Shown here: in pieces, positions 27,288 to 35,658 of the stretch
Numbering within the stretch: the first letter of the stretch is position 1
How the letters are laid out: every line of letters starts with the position of its first letter
Source: Agrobacterium genomosp. 13 str. CFBP 6927
GTDB lineage: Bacteria; Pseudomonadota; Alphaproteobacteria; Rhizobiales; Rhizobiaceae
NCBI GenBank assembly: GCA_900012615.1
Contig: LT009756.1
Span: forward strand, 264,035-328,034
Reading direction: 5' to 3'
DNA length: 64,000 nt
Translations under genes and position numbers: made by a program
The notes under the pieces: model-generated
Told to the model about the DNA's origin: nothing
The model's input: the letters and a program-made list of their open reading frames with translations, nothing else
Databases searched by the model: none

Positions 27288-28343
27288 TTGAACGCACATG
27301 AATTGGTATCACCTTCATCGCGCCAGCCACGCCAAGCCGCGACCGACGCCAATCACTTCGTCCTCACGTTCGAGAATAACAGGATAGCGGGAGAGCTATT
27401 CGGTCAGTTCGATCAAAACCTCAAATTGCTGGAACAGCGTCTCAATATCGATGCGCGCCCGCGCGGCAATTCGGTTGCCATCACCGGTGATGTGGTCGCC
27501 ACCAATCAAGCCCGTCGCGCGCTGGATTTCCTTTACGAACGGCTACTCAAGGGCGGAACCGCCGAGGTTTCCGACGTGGAAGGCGCGATCCGCATGGCCA
27601 TGGCGGCAGACGATCAGCTGACCTTGCCGACGATGGAACGCAAGGCGAAGATTTCCATGGCGCAGATTTCCACCCGCAAGAAGACCATCGCTGCCCGCAC
27701 GCCGACGCAGGATGTCTATATGCGGGCGCTCGAGCAGTCCGAGCTGGTTTTCGGTGTCGGCCCTGCTGGCACCGGCAAGACCTATCTTGCCGTGGCGCAT
27801 GCGGCGCAGCTTCTGGAGCGTGGTGCGGTCGACCGCATCATCCTCTCGCGCCCCGCCGTCGAAGCGGGCGAGCGCCTGGGCTTCCTGCCCGGCGACATGA
27901 AGGAAAAGGTCGATCCCTATCTGCGCCCGCTTTACGACGCGCTTTATGACATGATGCCGGGTGACAAGGTGGAACGCGCCATTCAGGCGGGTGTCATCGA
28001 AATCGCGCCGCTGGCCTTCATGCGCGGCCGCACGCTTGCCAACGCCGCCGTCATTCTCGACGAAGCCCAGAACACCACGACCATGCAGATGAAGATGTTC
28101 CTGACCCGTCTGGGCGAGAACGGCCGCATGATCGTGACGGGTGACCCGAGCCAGGTGGATTTGCCGCGCGGCGTGAAATCCGGTCTTGTCGAGGCCCTGC
28201 AAATCCTCACCGATGTGGAGGGCGTGTCGGTCGTGCGCTTCAAGGATGTCGACGTCGTGCGTCATCCGATGGTAGCGCGTATCGTCCGGGCCTATGAATC
28301 CCACACGGCTGTACCGGATGAAAGCCTCGTGAAGGGCAACTGA
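27288..28343 (+). CDS. ybeZ: PhoH family ATPase (YbeZ)
   Basis: Predicted ATP-binding protein linked to RNA metabolism with its neighbour YbeY. It has about 351 residues, with an N-terminal KH-like segment, then the PhoH P-loop domain with Walker A GPAGTGKT (about 157-164), Walker B VILDEAQN and the MIVTGDPSQVDLP motif. The start is probably the TTG at 27288, which has AGGAG 9 bases upstream; another TTG at 27267 would add seven residues. It is flanked by miaB and ybeY (10-bp gap), the usual alphaproteobacterial set. Confidence 0.92.
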   Translation: MNAHELVSPSSRQPRQAATDANHFVLTFENNRIAGELFGQFDQNLKLLEQRLNIDARPRGNSVAITGDVVATNQARRALDFLYERLLKGGTAEVSDVEGAIRMAMAADDQLTLPTMERKAKISMAQISTRKKTIAARTPTQDVYMRALEQSELVFGVGPAGTGKTYLAVAHAAQLLERGAVDRIILSRPAVEAGERLGFLPGDMKEKVDPYLRPLYDALYDMMPGDKVERAIQAGVIEIAPLAFMRGRTLANAAVILDEAQNTTTMQMKMFLTRLGENGRMIVTGDPSQVDLPRGVKSGLVEALQILTDVEGVSVVRFKDVDVVRHPMVARIVRAYESHTAVPDESLVKGN

Positions 28344-28353
28344 CGTAAAGACA

Positions 28354-28860
28354 ATGACAGCTCTGGATATTCAAATCAGCGTCGAGGCCGAAGGCTGGTC
28401 CTCGGAAGAGGACTTGGCTGCCTTTGCCACCAAGGTGCTGGACGCGGCGGTCGATTTTCTGAAGCGGGAAGAGGAACAACCCTTCCCTAAAATGCCGGTG
28501 GAGCTGTCGTTGGTCTTTACCGACGATGAAAATATTCGGGAAATCAATGCCGAGTGGCGCGACAAGGACAAGGCGACCAATGTCTTGTCTTTCCCCGCTT
28601 TTCCGCTGGAACCGGGCGGTATGCCCGGCCCGATGCTGGGCGATATCGTCATCGCACGCGAGACGGTTGAGCGCGAGGCCCTTGAACTTGACAAGAGTTT
28701 CGAGGATCATCTGACCCATCTTCTCGTTCATGGTTTCCTGCATTTGTTTGGTTATGACCACATGGACGAAGAAGAAGCGGAAGAAATGGAGTCGCTTGAG
28801 ACTCGCATTTTGGCGGTGCTTGGCCTATCTGATCCTTACGCGGGACAGGAACCGCTTTGA
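28354..28860 (+). CDS. ybeY: Endoribonuclease YbeY
   Basis: Metal-dependent single-strand endoribonuclease for 16S rRNA 3'-end maturation, 70S quality control and small-RNA metabolism. It has 168 residues with the zinc-binding motif HGFLHLFGYDH at about 126-136 (three histidines) and the conserved RDKDKATNVLSFP region. It lies 10 bp after phoH and is followed by corC. In rhizobia (SMc01113) this protein affects Hfq-linked RNA regulation. Confidence 0.96.
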   Translation: MTALDIQISVEAEGWSSEEDLAAFATKVLDAAVDFLKREEEQPFPKMPVELSLVFTDDENIREINAEWRDKDKATNVLSFPAFPLEPGGMPGPMLGDIVIARETVEREALELDKSFEDHLTHLLVHGFLHLFGYDHMDEEEAEEMESLETRILAVLGLSDPYAGQEPL

Positions 28861-28875
28861 ATATTGTCTGGAGCC

Positions 28876-30015
28876 ATGAACGAACATTCTGCACGACCTG
28901 CCAATGAGGGCAGAGAAAACGGCGAGCAGTCCTCCTCGGAGGAGGGCAGTAGTCATTTACGTCACGACCTCACTGCAAAGCCGAGATCGACGATCTGGTC
29001 GCGCATCGCGCGGTTACTGAAACCGTCACAGGGCGAGCGCCTGCGCGAGGATTTGACCGACGCGCTAATGGACGACACTGAAATCGGTGCCGCCTTTTCG
29101 CCCGAAGAGCGGGCGATGCTCAACAATATCCTGCGTTTCCGGGAAGTCCGGGTCGAAGATATCATGATCCCACGGGTCGATATCGACGGTCTCGACCAGA
29201 ACATGACGATTGGCGACGCCCTCATTCTCTTTGAAGAAACCGGACGCTCCCGCATGCCGGTTTATGACGAGACGCTGGATGATCCCAAGGGCATGATCCA
29301 CATCCGCGATCTCCTGGCCTATGTCGCCAAGCAGGCCCGCAACAAACGCCGGGCGGGATCGCGAAGCGTTGCTTACGGCGAGACGAAAGCGACGCGTTCG
29401 CCGCGACCGAATTTCGACCTTGCCCGCGTCGATCTGGAACAGACGGTTGCCGATGCCGGGCTGGTGCGGAAAATCCTTTTTGCGCCGCCCTCGATGCTGG
29501 CCTCCGATCTCCTGAAGACCATGCAGGCGCAGCGGACGCAGCTCGCCCTCGTGATCGACGAATATGGCGGCACGGATGGCCTCGTCAGCCATGAGGACAT
29601 CGTCGAGATGGTCGTGGGCGATATTGATGATGAGCACGACAAGGACGAGGCAATGTTCTCGCGCCTTTCCGCCGATGTGCTCGTGGCGGATGCCCGCGCC
29701 GAACTGACGGAGCTTGCCGAGGCGATCGGCCCGGAATTCGATGTCCGCGAACATCTGGAGGAAATCGATACGCTCGGTGGTCTCATCTTCTTTGCGCTCG
29801 GCCGCATTCCGGCCAAGGGTGAGGTGGTGAGAGCGGTACCGGGTTTCGAGTTCCAGATCCTCGATGCCGATACAAGACGTATCAAGGGAGTCCGCATCGT
29901 CCGGGATCACGGCTCGGAAGGGCAGGATGATCGTGCTCCGGGCGAAGCCAATGAGGTGATTGCGCTGCCGGCGCCGGATGTTCGCCTCATCACGCACCAG
30001 CAGAACGTCGACTGA
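28876..30015 (+). CDS. corC: CorC/HlyC-type CBS-domain protein
   Basis: Cytoplasmic CBS-pair protein of 379 residues: a charged N-terminal leader, two CBS domains (from VEDIMIPRVDIDGLDQ, about 90-215) and the C-terminal transporter-associated domain (VLVADARAELTELAEAIG onward). It lacks the membrane-embedded CNNM domain, so it resembles E. coli CorC (Mg/Co efflux accessory) rather than CorB. The start is ATG at 28876 with GGAG 6 bases upstream. It sits between ybeY and lnt, the conserved ybeY-corC-lnt order; the molecular role in that operon is still unclear. Confidence 0.88.
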   Translation: MNEHSARPANEGRENGEQSSSEEGSSHLRHDLTAKPRSTIWSRIARLLKPSQGERLREDLTDALMDDTEIGAAFSPEERAMLNNILRFREVRVEDIMIPRVDIDGLDQNMTIGDALILFEETGRSRMPVYDETLDDPKGMIHIRDLLAYVAKQARNKRRAGSRSVAYGETKATRSPRPNFDLARVDLEQTVADAGLVRKILFAPPSMLASDLLKTMQAQRTQLALVIDEYGGTDGLVSHEDIVEMVVGDIDDEHDKDEAMFSRLSADVLVADARAELTELAEAIGPEFDVREHLEEIDTLGGLIFFALGRIPAKGEVVRAVPGFEFQILDADTRRIKGVRIVRDHGSEGQDDRAPGEANEVIALPAPDVRLITHQQNVD

Positions 30016-30225
30016 GCAAGGCAGACGGGGAGTTCTCCGTCGCCGCTACCTCAAAACTGCACTAATCCAACGGTTTGCGGGGCCAAAGCACTGTATGGTG
30101 TTGCTGCCGCTGCCGCTCCTGTGGACTGTGAATCTTTTTTCCTTTACGTCGGATCTGAGGGAAAATTTCTCGGCGCGGCCTTGCCGGGAACGGTCTTTTC
30201 CAGACGCGCATAAAACGGAGATGGT

Positions 30226-31815
30226 ATGGAGCGTCTTGCAGGCAGGGTGATGCTGGCCGGTGGCATAAGCCGGGCAACGATGGCAATTGCCGCTGGCGCG
30301 GTCGGTGCACTGGCCTTGCCCCCGTTCGGCTTTTTCGCAGCGCTGTTTTTGTCTTTCACATTGCTTGTCTGGCTGATCGATGGCTGCACCGGCAAGCCGG
30401 GCGGCGGCATCTTCAGCCGTATCATGCCGGCTTTCGGCATTGGCTGGTGTTTTGGGCTGGGCTATTTCGTGGCGGGCCTGTGGTGGCTCGGCAATGCGCT
30501 CCTGCTGGAAGCCGACGAATTCGCCTGGGCGCTGCCGCTAGCCATCCTAGGCCTTCCGGCTTTTCTGGCGCTGTTTTACGGTTTTGCGGTTGCGATCGCC
30601 AATATCGTCTGGTCAGATGGTTTCGGCCGCATCGCGGCCCTTGCTGCCGCATTCGGCCTTTCGGAATGGCTGCGCAGCTTTCTCGCGACCGGCTTTCCGT
30701 GGAACGCTATCGGTTATGGCATCATGCCCGTGCCGATCATGATGCAGTCGGCGTATCTGCTGGGTCTTTTCGGCGTCACCACGCTTGCCGTTCTCATCTT
30801 TGCTGCTCCCGCCTTGATCGGTACGAAAAAAGGCATGTGGCCGGGCCTCATTGTGGCGGCTCTGCTGTTGGCTGGTCATTTCGGTTATGGTTTTTACCGT
30901 CTTCAGGCACCGGCCGAAACGCCGGCGGATGCGCTGACCGTCAGGATCGTACAGCCCTCGATTGACCAGTCCCGCAAAATGCTGAACGCCGACCGTGCGG
31001 AGATTTTTGCCGAGCATCTGCGACTGACAGGCCTGCCGCCCGGTGAAGGGAAAAAACGCCCCGACATCATTGTCTGGCCGGAGACCTCCGTACCGTTCAT
31101 CCTGACGCAAAACCCGGACGCCCTGGCGGAAATTGCCAGGACACTGGAGGATGGGCAGGTCCTGTTCACCGGCGCAGTCAGAATGGAAGATCAGGGGGCA
31201 GGCAAGCCACCGCGCTATTACAATTCGGTCTACGCGATTGACAGCCAGGGTGAGATTATCGGCGCAACCGACAAGGTTCATCTCACACCCTTTGGCGAAT
31301 ATGTCCCCTTTGAAGGCATCCTGCGGGAATTCGGCATCGACAATGTCATCAGCCTGCCCGGCGGCTTCTCAGCGGCGTCTTCGCGCACGCCCTTGACGCT
31401 TCCTTCCGGCAAGACCTTCTATCCGCTGATTTGTTACGAGATCATTTTTCCGGGTGAGATGACGCCGGGCCTGAAGGGGGCGGCCGCGATCCTGAACGTG
31501 ACCAATGATGGCTGGTTCGGCGATACGCCCGGCCCGTACCAGCATTTTCTGCAGGCCAGAGTGCGCGCCGTCGAAACGGGTGTGCCGGTGATTCGCGGGG
31601 CAAATACCGGAATTTCCGCCGTCATAGACCCCTATGGCCGCATTATCGCTGGATTGGACTACGGGCGGGTCGGAATTGTTGACGCCACTTTGAGTGGTGG
31701 GTCAAGCGACGCATTTACTTACGACATACATCGGACGTATTTCTGGTTGATTTTTTCAATTCTTTTGATGGTTGCGGTATCGACTGCCTGGAGTTTTGCG
31801 CGGCGCCAGAATTGA
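30226..31815 (+). CDS. lnt: Apolipoprotein N-acyltransferase Lnt
   Basis: Adds the third acyl chain to outer-membrane lipoproteins after Lgt and LspA (lspA is at 9199). It has 529 residues, with about seven or eight N-terminal membrane helices (residues 10-225) and a periplasmic nitrilase domain. The catalytic triad is visible: Glu286 (VWPETSVPF), Lys350 (ATDKVHLTPFGEYVPF) and Cys403 (LICYEIIFPGE). It is separated from corC by 210 bp in which I see no clear terminator or promoter. Confidence 0.95.
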   Translation: MERLAGRVMLAGGISRATMAIAAGAVGALALPPFGFFAALFLSFTLLVWLIDGCTGKPGGGIFSRIMPAFGIGWCFGLGYFVAGLWWLGNALLLEADEFAWALPLAILGLPAFLALFYGFAVAIANIVWSDGFGRIAALAAAFGLSEWLRSFLATGFPWNAIGYGIMPVPIMMQSAYLLGLFGVTTLAVLIFAAPALIGTKKGMWPGLIVAALLLAGHFGYGFYRLQAPAETPADALTVRIVQPSIDQSRKMLNADRAEIFAEHLRLTGLPPGEGKKRPDIIVWPETSVPFILTQNPDALAEIARTLEDGQVLFTGAVRMEDQGAGKPPRYYNSVYAIDSQGEIIGATDKVHLTPFGEYVPFEGILREFGIDNVISLPGGFSAASSRTPLTLPSGKTFYPLICYEIIFPGEMTPGLKGAAAILNVTNDGWFGDTPGPYQHFLQARVRAVETGVPVIRGANTGISAVIDPYGRIIAGLDYGRVGIVDATLSGGSSDAFTYDIHRTYFWLIFSILLMVAVSTAWSFARRQN

Positions 31816-31946
31816 CCAGCAACCCCCACAATTGCATAGTGAATACGTCAGTCGTAAAACAAGTTTGGACGCTGTCGAAATGCCGGATCATTTCTTCGAG
31901 TGAGTAATGAAGCGAGATATCAACCCTTTCCGAGTGTCAGGACCGC

Positions 31947-32369
31947 ATGATGACCGAAAATAAGAAAAAGCCTAACCCCATCGACATTCATGTCGGAAGC
32001 CGAATTCGACTTCGCAGAACCATGCTGGGCATGAGCCAGGAAAAGCTGGGTGAAAGTCTTGGAATTACCTTTCAGCAAATCCAGAAGTATGAAAAAGGCA
32101 CGAACCGCGTGGGCGCCAGTCGCTTGCAGAATATTTCGGCCATCCTCAACGTGCCCGTTTCCTTTTTCTTCGAAGATGCACCCGGCGATCAGGTTGGCGG
32201 TGCTCCCGGCATGGCGGAAGCGTCGAGCTCAAACTACGTGGTCGATTTCCTGTCCTCGGCTGAAGGTCTGCAGCTGAACCGCGCATTTGTCAAAATCGCC
32301 GACCCGAAGGTTCGCCGTCGCCTCGTGGACCTCGTCAAGGCGCTGGCCGCCGAGGGAGACGCGGAGTAG
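31947..32369 (+). CDS. XRE-family transcriptional regulator (PraR/PhrR-like)
   Basis: A helix-turn-helix DNA-binding protein of 140 residues. The Cro/C1 HTH is MLGMSQEKLGESLGITFQQI (about 26-45), followed by QKYEKGTNRVGASRLQNISAIL. The C-terminal half has VKIADPKVRRRLVDLVKALA. The sequence and its place directly before metK match the PhrR/PraR group of rhizobia, which affects biofilm, quorum sensing and acid or stress response. It starts at ATG 31947 or 31950. A clean terminator follows at 32421, so it is not cotranscribed with metK. Confidence 0.85.
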   Translation: MMTENKKKPNPIDIHVGSRIRLRRTMLGMSQEKLGESLGITFQQIQKYEKGTNRVGASRLQNISAILNVPVSFFFEDAPGDQVGGAPGMAEASSSNYVVDFLSSAEGLQLNRAFVKIADPKVRRRLVDLVKALAAEGDAE

Positions 32370-32420
32370 GGCGAGCCCGCGTGACACACTAAATTTCCGG
32401 CACAGGATGCCGGGCACTCA

Positions 32421-32444
32421 ACGGTCCGCAAGGACCGTTTTTTT
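32421..32444 (+). terminator. Terminator after the XRE regulator gene
   Basis: A 7-bp stem (ACGGTCC / GGACCGT) with loop GCAA is followed by six T. It isolates the XRE regulator gene from metK. Confidence 0.9.
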
Positions 32445-32467
32445 GTGCCAGATTAGAAAGGAATTCT

Positions 32468-32489
32468 CACATAAAGATATATTTATGTG
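32468..32489 (+). promoter_or_regulatory. AT-rich 22-bp pseudo-palindrome upstream of metK
   Basis: Arms CACATAAA and TTTATGTG flank GATATA; 20 of 22 positions are symmetric. It lies 70-92 bp before the metK ATG, in the probable promoter. The size and symmetry suit a dimeric winged-helix repressor. An ArsR-family SAH/SAM-responsive regulator (SahR-like) is a reasonable guess but unproven; no SAM riboswitch fold is evident. Confidence 0.5.
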
Positions 32490-32559
32490 GTTGTGTCCTT
32501 GTTTTTCATGGCCGAAATGACTAACAAACTCCAAGACCATTCTTTGAGGGGAATCCCGC

Positions 32560-33822
32560 ATGCGTGCCAATTATCTGTTCACCAGCGAGTCCGTGGCTGA
32601 AGGTCATCCGGACAAGGTTTGTGATCGTATTTCCGATGAAATCGTGGATCTCATTTACCGTGAAGCGTCCAAGACGGGCGTCGACCCGTGGACCGTGCGC
32701 ATCGCATGCGAGACGCTTGCAACCACCAACCGCGTCGTTATCGCCGGTGAGGTTCGGGTTCCCGATACGCTTCTGAAGAAGGACAAGGACGGCAAGGTTC
32801 TCAAGGACGCCGCTGGCCATCCGGTCATCAACCCCTCGAAGTTCAAGTCCGCCGCCCGCAAGGCGATCCGCGACATCGGCTATGAGCAGGATGGTTTCCA
32901 CTGGAAGACCGCCAAGATCGACGTTCTCCTGCATCCGCAGTCGGCTGACATCGCGCAGGGCGTTGACAATGCTTCCGACAAGCAGGGCGACGAGGGCGCC
33001 GGCGACCAGGGCATCATGTTCGGTTACGCCTGCAAGGAAACGCCGGACCTGATGCCGGCTCCGATCTATTATTCCCACCGTATCCTGCAGCTGCTGGCAA
33101 CCGCCCGTAAAAGCGGTGAAGGCGAAGCGGCAAAGCTCGGACCGGACGCCAAGAGCCAGGTGACCGTTCGTTACGTCGACGGCAAGGCCGCCGAAGCCGT
33201 ATCCATCGTTCTGTCCACGCAGCATCTCGATGCAAGCTGGGATTCGAAGAAGGTTCGCGCCGTCGTCGAGCCCTATATTCGCGAAGCTCTGGGTGACCTG
33301 AAGATCGCTGACGATTGCCAATGGTACATCAACCCGACCGGCAAGTTCGTCATTGGTGGTCCCGATGGCGATGCCGGCCTGACGGGCCGCAAGATCATCG
33401 TCGACACCTATGGCGGCGCTGCGCCCCATGGCGGCGGTGCATTCTCCGGCAAGGACACGACCAAGGTCGACCGTTCCGCTGCCTATGCCGCTCGCTATCT
33501 CGCCAAGAATGTTGTGGCCGCCGGGTTTGCCGATCGTTGCACCATCCAGATTGCTTACGCGATCGGTATCGCCCAGCCGCTGTCGATCTATGTCGATCTG
33601 CACGGCACGGGCAAGGTCAGCGAAGACCAGGTCGAAGGCGCTATCCGCAAGGTCATGGACCTGTCACCGTCGGGCATCCGCCGCCATCTCGATCTCAATA
33701 AGCCGATCTACGCCAAGACCTCCTCCTACGGCCATTTCGGACGCAAGGCAGGTCGCGATGGCTCCTTCTCCTGGGAGAAGCTCGATCTGGTGAAGCCGCT
33801 CAAGGAAGCTTTGAGCGCTTGA
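32560..33822 (+). CDS. metK: S-adenosylmethionine synthetase
   Basis: Makes S-adenosylmethionine from methionine and ATP. It has 420 residues, with the N-terminal signature [20 protein letters not shown] (residues 6-25), the GDQG segment [13 protein letters not shown] and the phosphate-loop motif [22 protein letters not shown] (spread over about 290-312). It supplies SAM to the many methyltransferases and radical-SAM enzymes in this window. It has its own promoter region with a palindrome at 32468-32489, and is followed immediately by a REP-like repeat. Confidence 0.97.
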   Translation: MRANYLFTSESVAEGHPDKVCDRISDEIVDLIYREASKTGVDPWTVRIACETLATTNRVVIAGEVRVPDTLLKKDKDGKVLKDAAGHPVINPSKFKSAARKAIRDIGYEQDGFHWKTAKIDVLLHPQSADIAQGVDNASDKQGDEGAGDQGIMFGYACKETPDLMPAPIYYSHRILQLLATARKSGEGEAAKLGPDAKSQVTVRYVDGKAAEAVSIVLSTQHLDASWDSKKVRAVVEPYIREALGDLKIADDCQWYINPTGKFVIGGPDGDAGLTGRKIIVDTYGGAAPHGGGAFSGKDTTKVDRSAAYAARYLAKNVVAAGFADRCTIQIAYAIGIAQPLSIYVDLHGTGKVSEDQVEGAIRKVMDLSPSGIRRHLDLNKPIYAKTSSYGHFGRKAGRDGSFSWEKLDLVKPLKEALSA

Positions 33823-33823
33823 A

Positions 33824-33868
33824 GCATTTCCAGTAAAGCCGCGCAGCGGGTTTACGTCCGGAAAATGC
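33824..33868. repeat. Rhizobiaceae-type intergenic palindromic repeat
   Basis: An imperfect palindrome beginning one base after the metK stop: outer arms GCATTTCC and GGAAAATGC, inner arms GTAAAGCCGC and GCGGGTTTAC around GCA. Related GCATTTCC...GCGGTTTTACGTCCGG elements are a familiar dispersed family in Agrobacterium and Rhizobium. It could act as a 3'-end mRNA stabiliser. Confidence 0.6.
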
Positions 33869-33931
33869 GTGCACGGGATATCGCCCTTGTTATTTGACGG
33901 CGATTGAGAGATACCGTCACCAACCTTTTGT

Positions 33932-33967
33932 AACCCGCACAGTGCCTCATGTGGCGCTGTGCGGGTT
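33932..33967 (+). other. Long stable hairpin before trmB
   Basis: A 15-bp stem (AACCCGCACAGTGCC with GGCGCTGTGCGGGTT, one G-U wobble) and 6-base loop ends 27 bases before the trmB ATG. It is followed by an A/T-rich stretch without a continuous T-run. It may be the metK terminator in weak form or a leader structure of trmB. Confidence 0.6.
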
Positions 33968-33994
33968 AAGTCTATTTATTCTTGAGAGTATGAC

Positions 33995-34693
33995 ATGACG
34001 GAAGAACGGCGTTCGCGCGCGACGGAAGCGTTTTTTGGCAGGCGCAAGGGCAAGCCCCTGCGCAATCAGCAGATCGACACGATCGAAAATCTGCTGCCCT
34101 TGCTGAAAATCGATCTGGAAAGCGCCCCGCCGCAAAATCTCGTTGCTCTCTTCCCTGCGGATGTGAAATCGGTTCGTCTGGAGATTGGTTTCGGCGGTGG
34201 TGAGCATCTTGCCCACCGCGCGGTTGAAAACCCCGAGACTGGTTTCATCGGTGTCGAGCCCTTCGTCAACTCCATGGCGAAGTTGCTGGCGAGCGTACGT
34301 GAAGGCGAGCTGATGAATATCCGCCTCTACGACGATGACGCAACGCAATTGCTGGACTGGCTGCCGGATGGATCAATCGATCACATCGATCTTCTTTACC
34401 CCGATCCCTGGCCCAAGAAGAAGCATTGGAAGCGCCGCTTCGTGTCTGACGTCAACCTTGCCCGCTTCCATCGCGTTCTGAAACCCGGCGGCAAGTTCTG
34501 CTTCGCTTCAGATATCGATACCTACATCAACTGGACGCTGCAGCATTGCGCCCGCCATGGCGGTTTCGAGTGGACAGCGACGAGCGCTGACGACTGGCGC
34601 ACACCCTATGCCAACTGGCCGGGCACGCGTTATGAGAACAAGGCGAAAAGAGAAGGCCGAAGCTCGGCCTATCTCACATTCATTCGCACCTGA
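33995..34693 (+). CDS. trmB: tRNA (guanine-N7-)-methyltransferase TrmB
   Basis: Methylates G46 in the variable loop of tRNAs. It has 232 residues, with the SAM-binding segment [12 protein letters not shown] (about 64-75) and the characteristic motif [18 protein letters not shown] (about 131-148). It follows metK in the same direction, as in other Rhizobiaceae. It has a modest GAGAG ribosome-binding site. It is convergent with rbsK; the two stop codons are about 12 bp apart with no obvious bidirectional terminator. Confidence 0.96.
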   Translation: MTEERRSRATEAFFGRRKGKPLRNQQIDTIENLLPLLKIDLESAPPQNLVALFPADVKSVRLEIGFGGGEHLAHRAVENPETGFIGVEPFVNSMAKLLASVREGELMNIRLYDDDATQLLDWLPDGSIDHIDLLYPDPWPKKKHWKRRFVSDVNLARFHRVLKPGGKFCFASDIDTYINWTLQHCARHGGFEWTATSADDWRTPYANWPGTRYENKAKREGRSSAYLTFIRT

Positions 34694-34705
34694 CGGCCGA
34701 AACCC

Positions 34706-35605
34706 TCAGAGATTGGCGTCCACTTCGGCGGCGACTGGAATGGACGGCTGCGCGCCGGCGCGGGTGCAGGCGAGTGAACCAGCAACGGCGGCGCGTTTCA
34801 GCGCCTTTTCGAAATCCATCCCCTGGTCGAGACTGGCGGCAAGATAACCGCAGAAGGTATCGCCTGCGCCGACGGTATCGACCGGTTCGATCTTGAGGCC
34901 GGACGCCCGGAAAACCTTGCCGTTGCGAATGGCGATCACGCCGTCCGCACCAAGCGTCACGATCAATGTCTGGCCGCTCTTTTCATGCAGGGCCTTGATT
35001 TCGTTTTCCCGCTCGGAACCGGAAAGTCCGCTTTTGCCGATCAGCAGCTCGAATTCCGTTTCATTGGCGATGACGATATCGGCAAGTCCGGCAAGGCGCG
35101 GCCCGTCAGCAGTCAGCGGTGCGGTATTAATGACGGTGGTGATGCGTTTCGCCTTGGCGGCCGTCAGCGCCGCTTCGATGGCGGGCGCGGGTATCTCGAA
35201 CTGCAGCATCAGAATATCGCCCGCTGACATTTCGGCCACGGCCTTGGCCGCATCGGCTGCTGAAACTTCACCATTGGCGGCAGGAATGACGGAGATCATG
35301 TTCTCACCGCCTTCGCCGATAAGGATCATGGCAGTTCCGGTCGGGCCCGGTGCGGTCTTGACCAGTGACAGGTCGGTGCCGGCCTCGCGCAGCAATGTCA
35401 GCGCCGGTGCGGCAAAGGTGTCGTCGCCTGCAGCGCCCGCCATCTTGACGGTCGCGCCCGCGCGTCTTGCGGCAAGCGCCTGATTGGCTCCCTTTCCGCC
35501 TGCTGCGGTGGCGAAGCTCTCTCCCGTCACCGTCTCACCGGGTTTGGGCAGCCGTTTGGCGGTGGCGACGAGATCCATGTTGATGGAGCCGAAAACAGTA
35601 ATCAT
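34706..35605 (-). CDS. rbsK: Ribokinase (PfkB family)
   Basis: Phosphorylates D-ribose to ribose-5-phosphate. It has 299 residues beginning MITVFGSINMDLVA, with the PfkB N-terminal motif GGKGANQALAARRAG (about 39-53) and the catalytic/anion-hole motif DTVGAGDTFCGYLAASL (about 246-262). A start nine bases earlier (MPPMITVF) is possible; both have weak ribosome-binding sites. No ribose transport genes are near, so the sugar could also come from nucleoside breakdown; a nucleoside hydrolase is encoded 10 kb downstream at 45548. Confidence 0.9.
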   Translation of the reverse strand: MITVFGSINMDLVATAKRLPKPGETVTGESFATAAGGKGANQALAARRAGATVKMAGAAGDDTFAAPALTLLREAGTDLSLVKTAPGPTGTAMILIGEGGENMISVIPAANGEVSAADAAKAVAEMSAGDILMLQFEIPAPAIEAALTAAKAKRITTVINTAPLTADGPRLAGLADIVIANETEFELLIGKSGLSGSERENEIKALHEKSGQTLIVTLGADGVIAIRNGKVFRASGLKIEPVDTVGAGDTFCGYLAASLDQGMDFEKALKRAAVAGSLACTRAGAQPSIPVAAEVDANL

Positions 35606-35658
35606 GGGGGGCATGTCCGTATAGAATTCAAGCAAGGCGGCGACTTTGCCCGAGGGCA

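Noticed and set aside
32370..32559. SAM riboswitch upstream of metK
   Set aside because: I looked for the SAM-II pseudoknot pattern and did not find it; the region is explained by a terminator and a palindrome.
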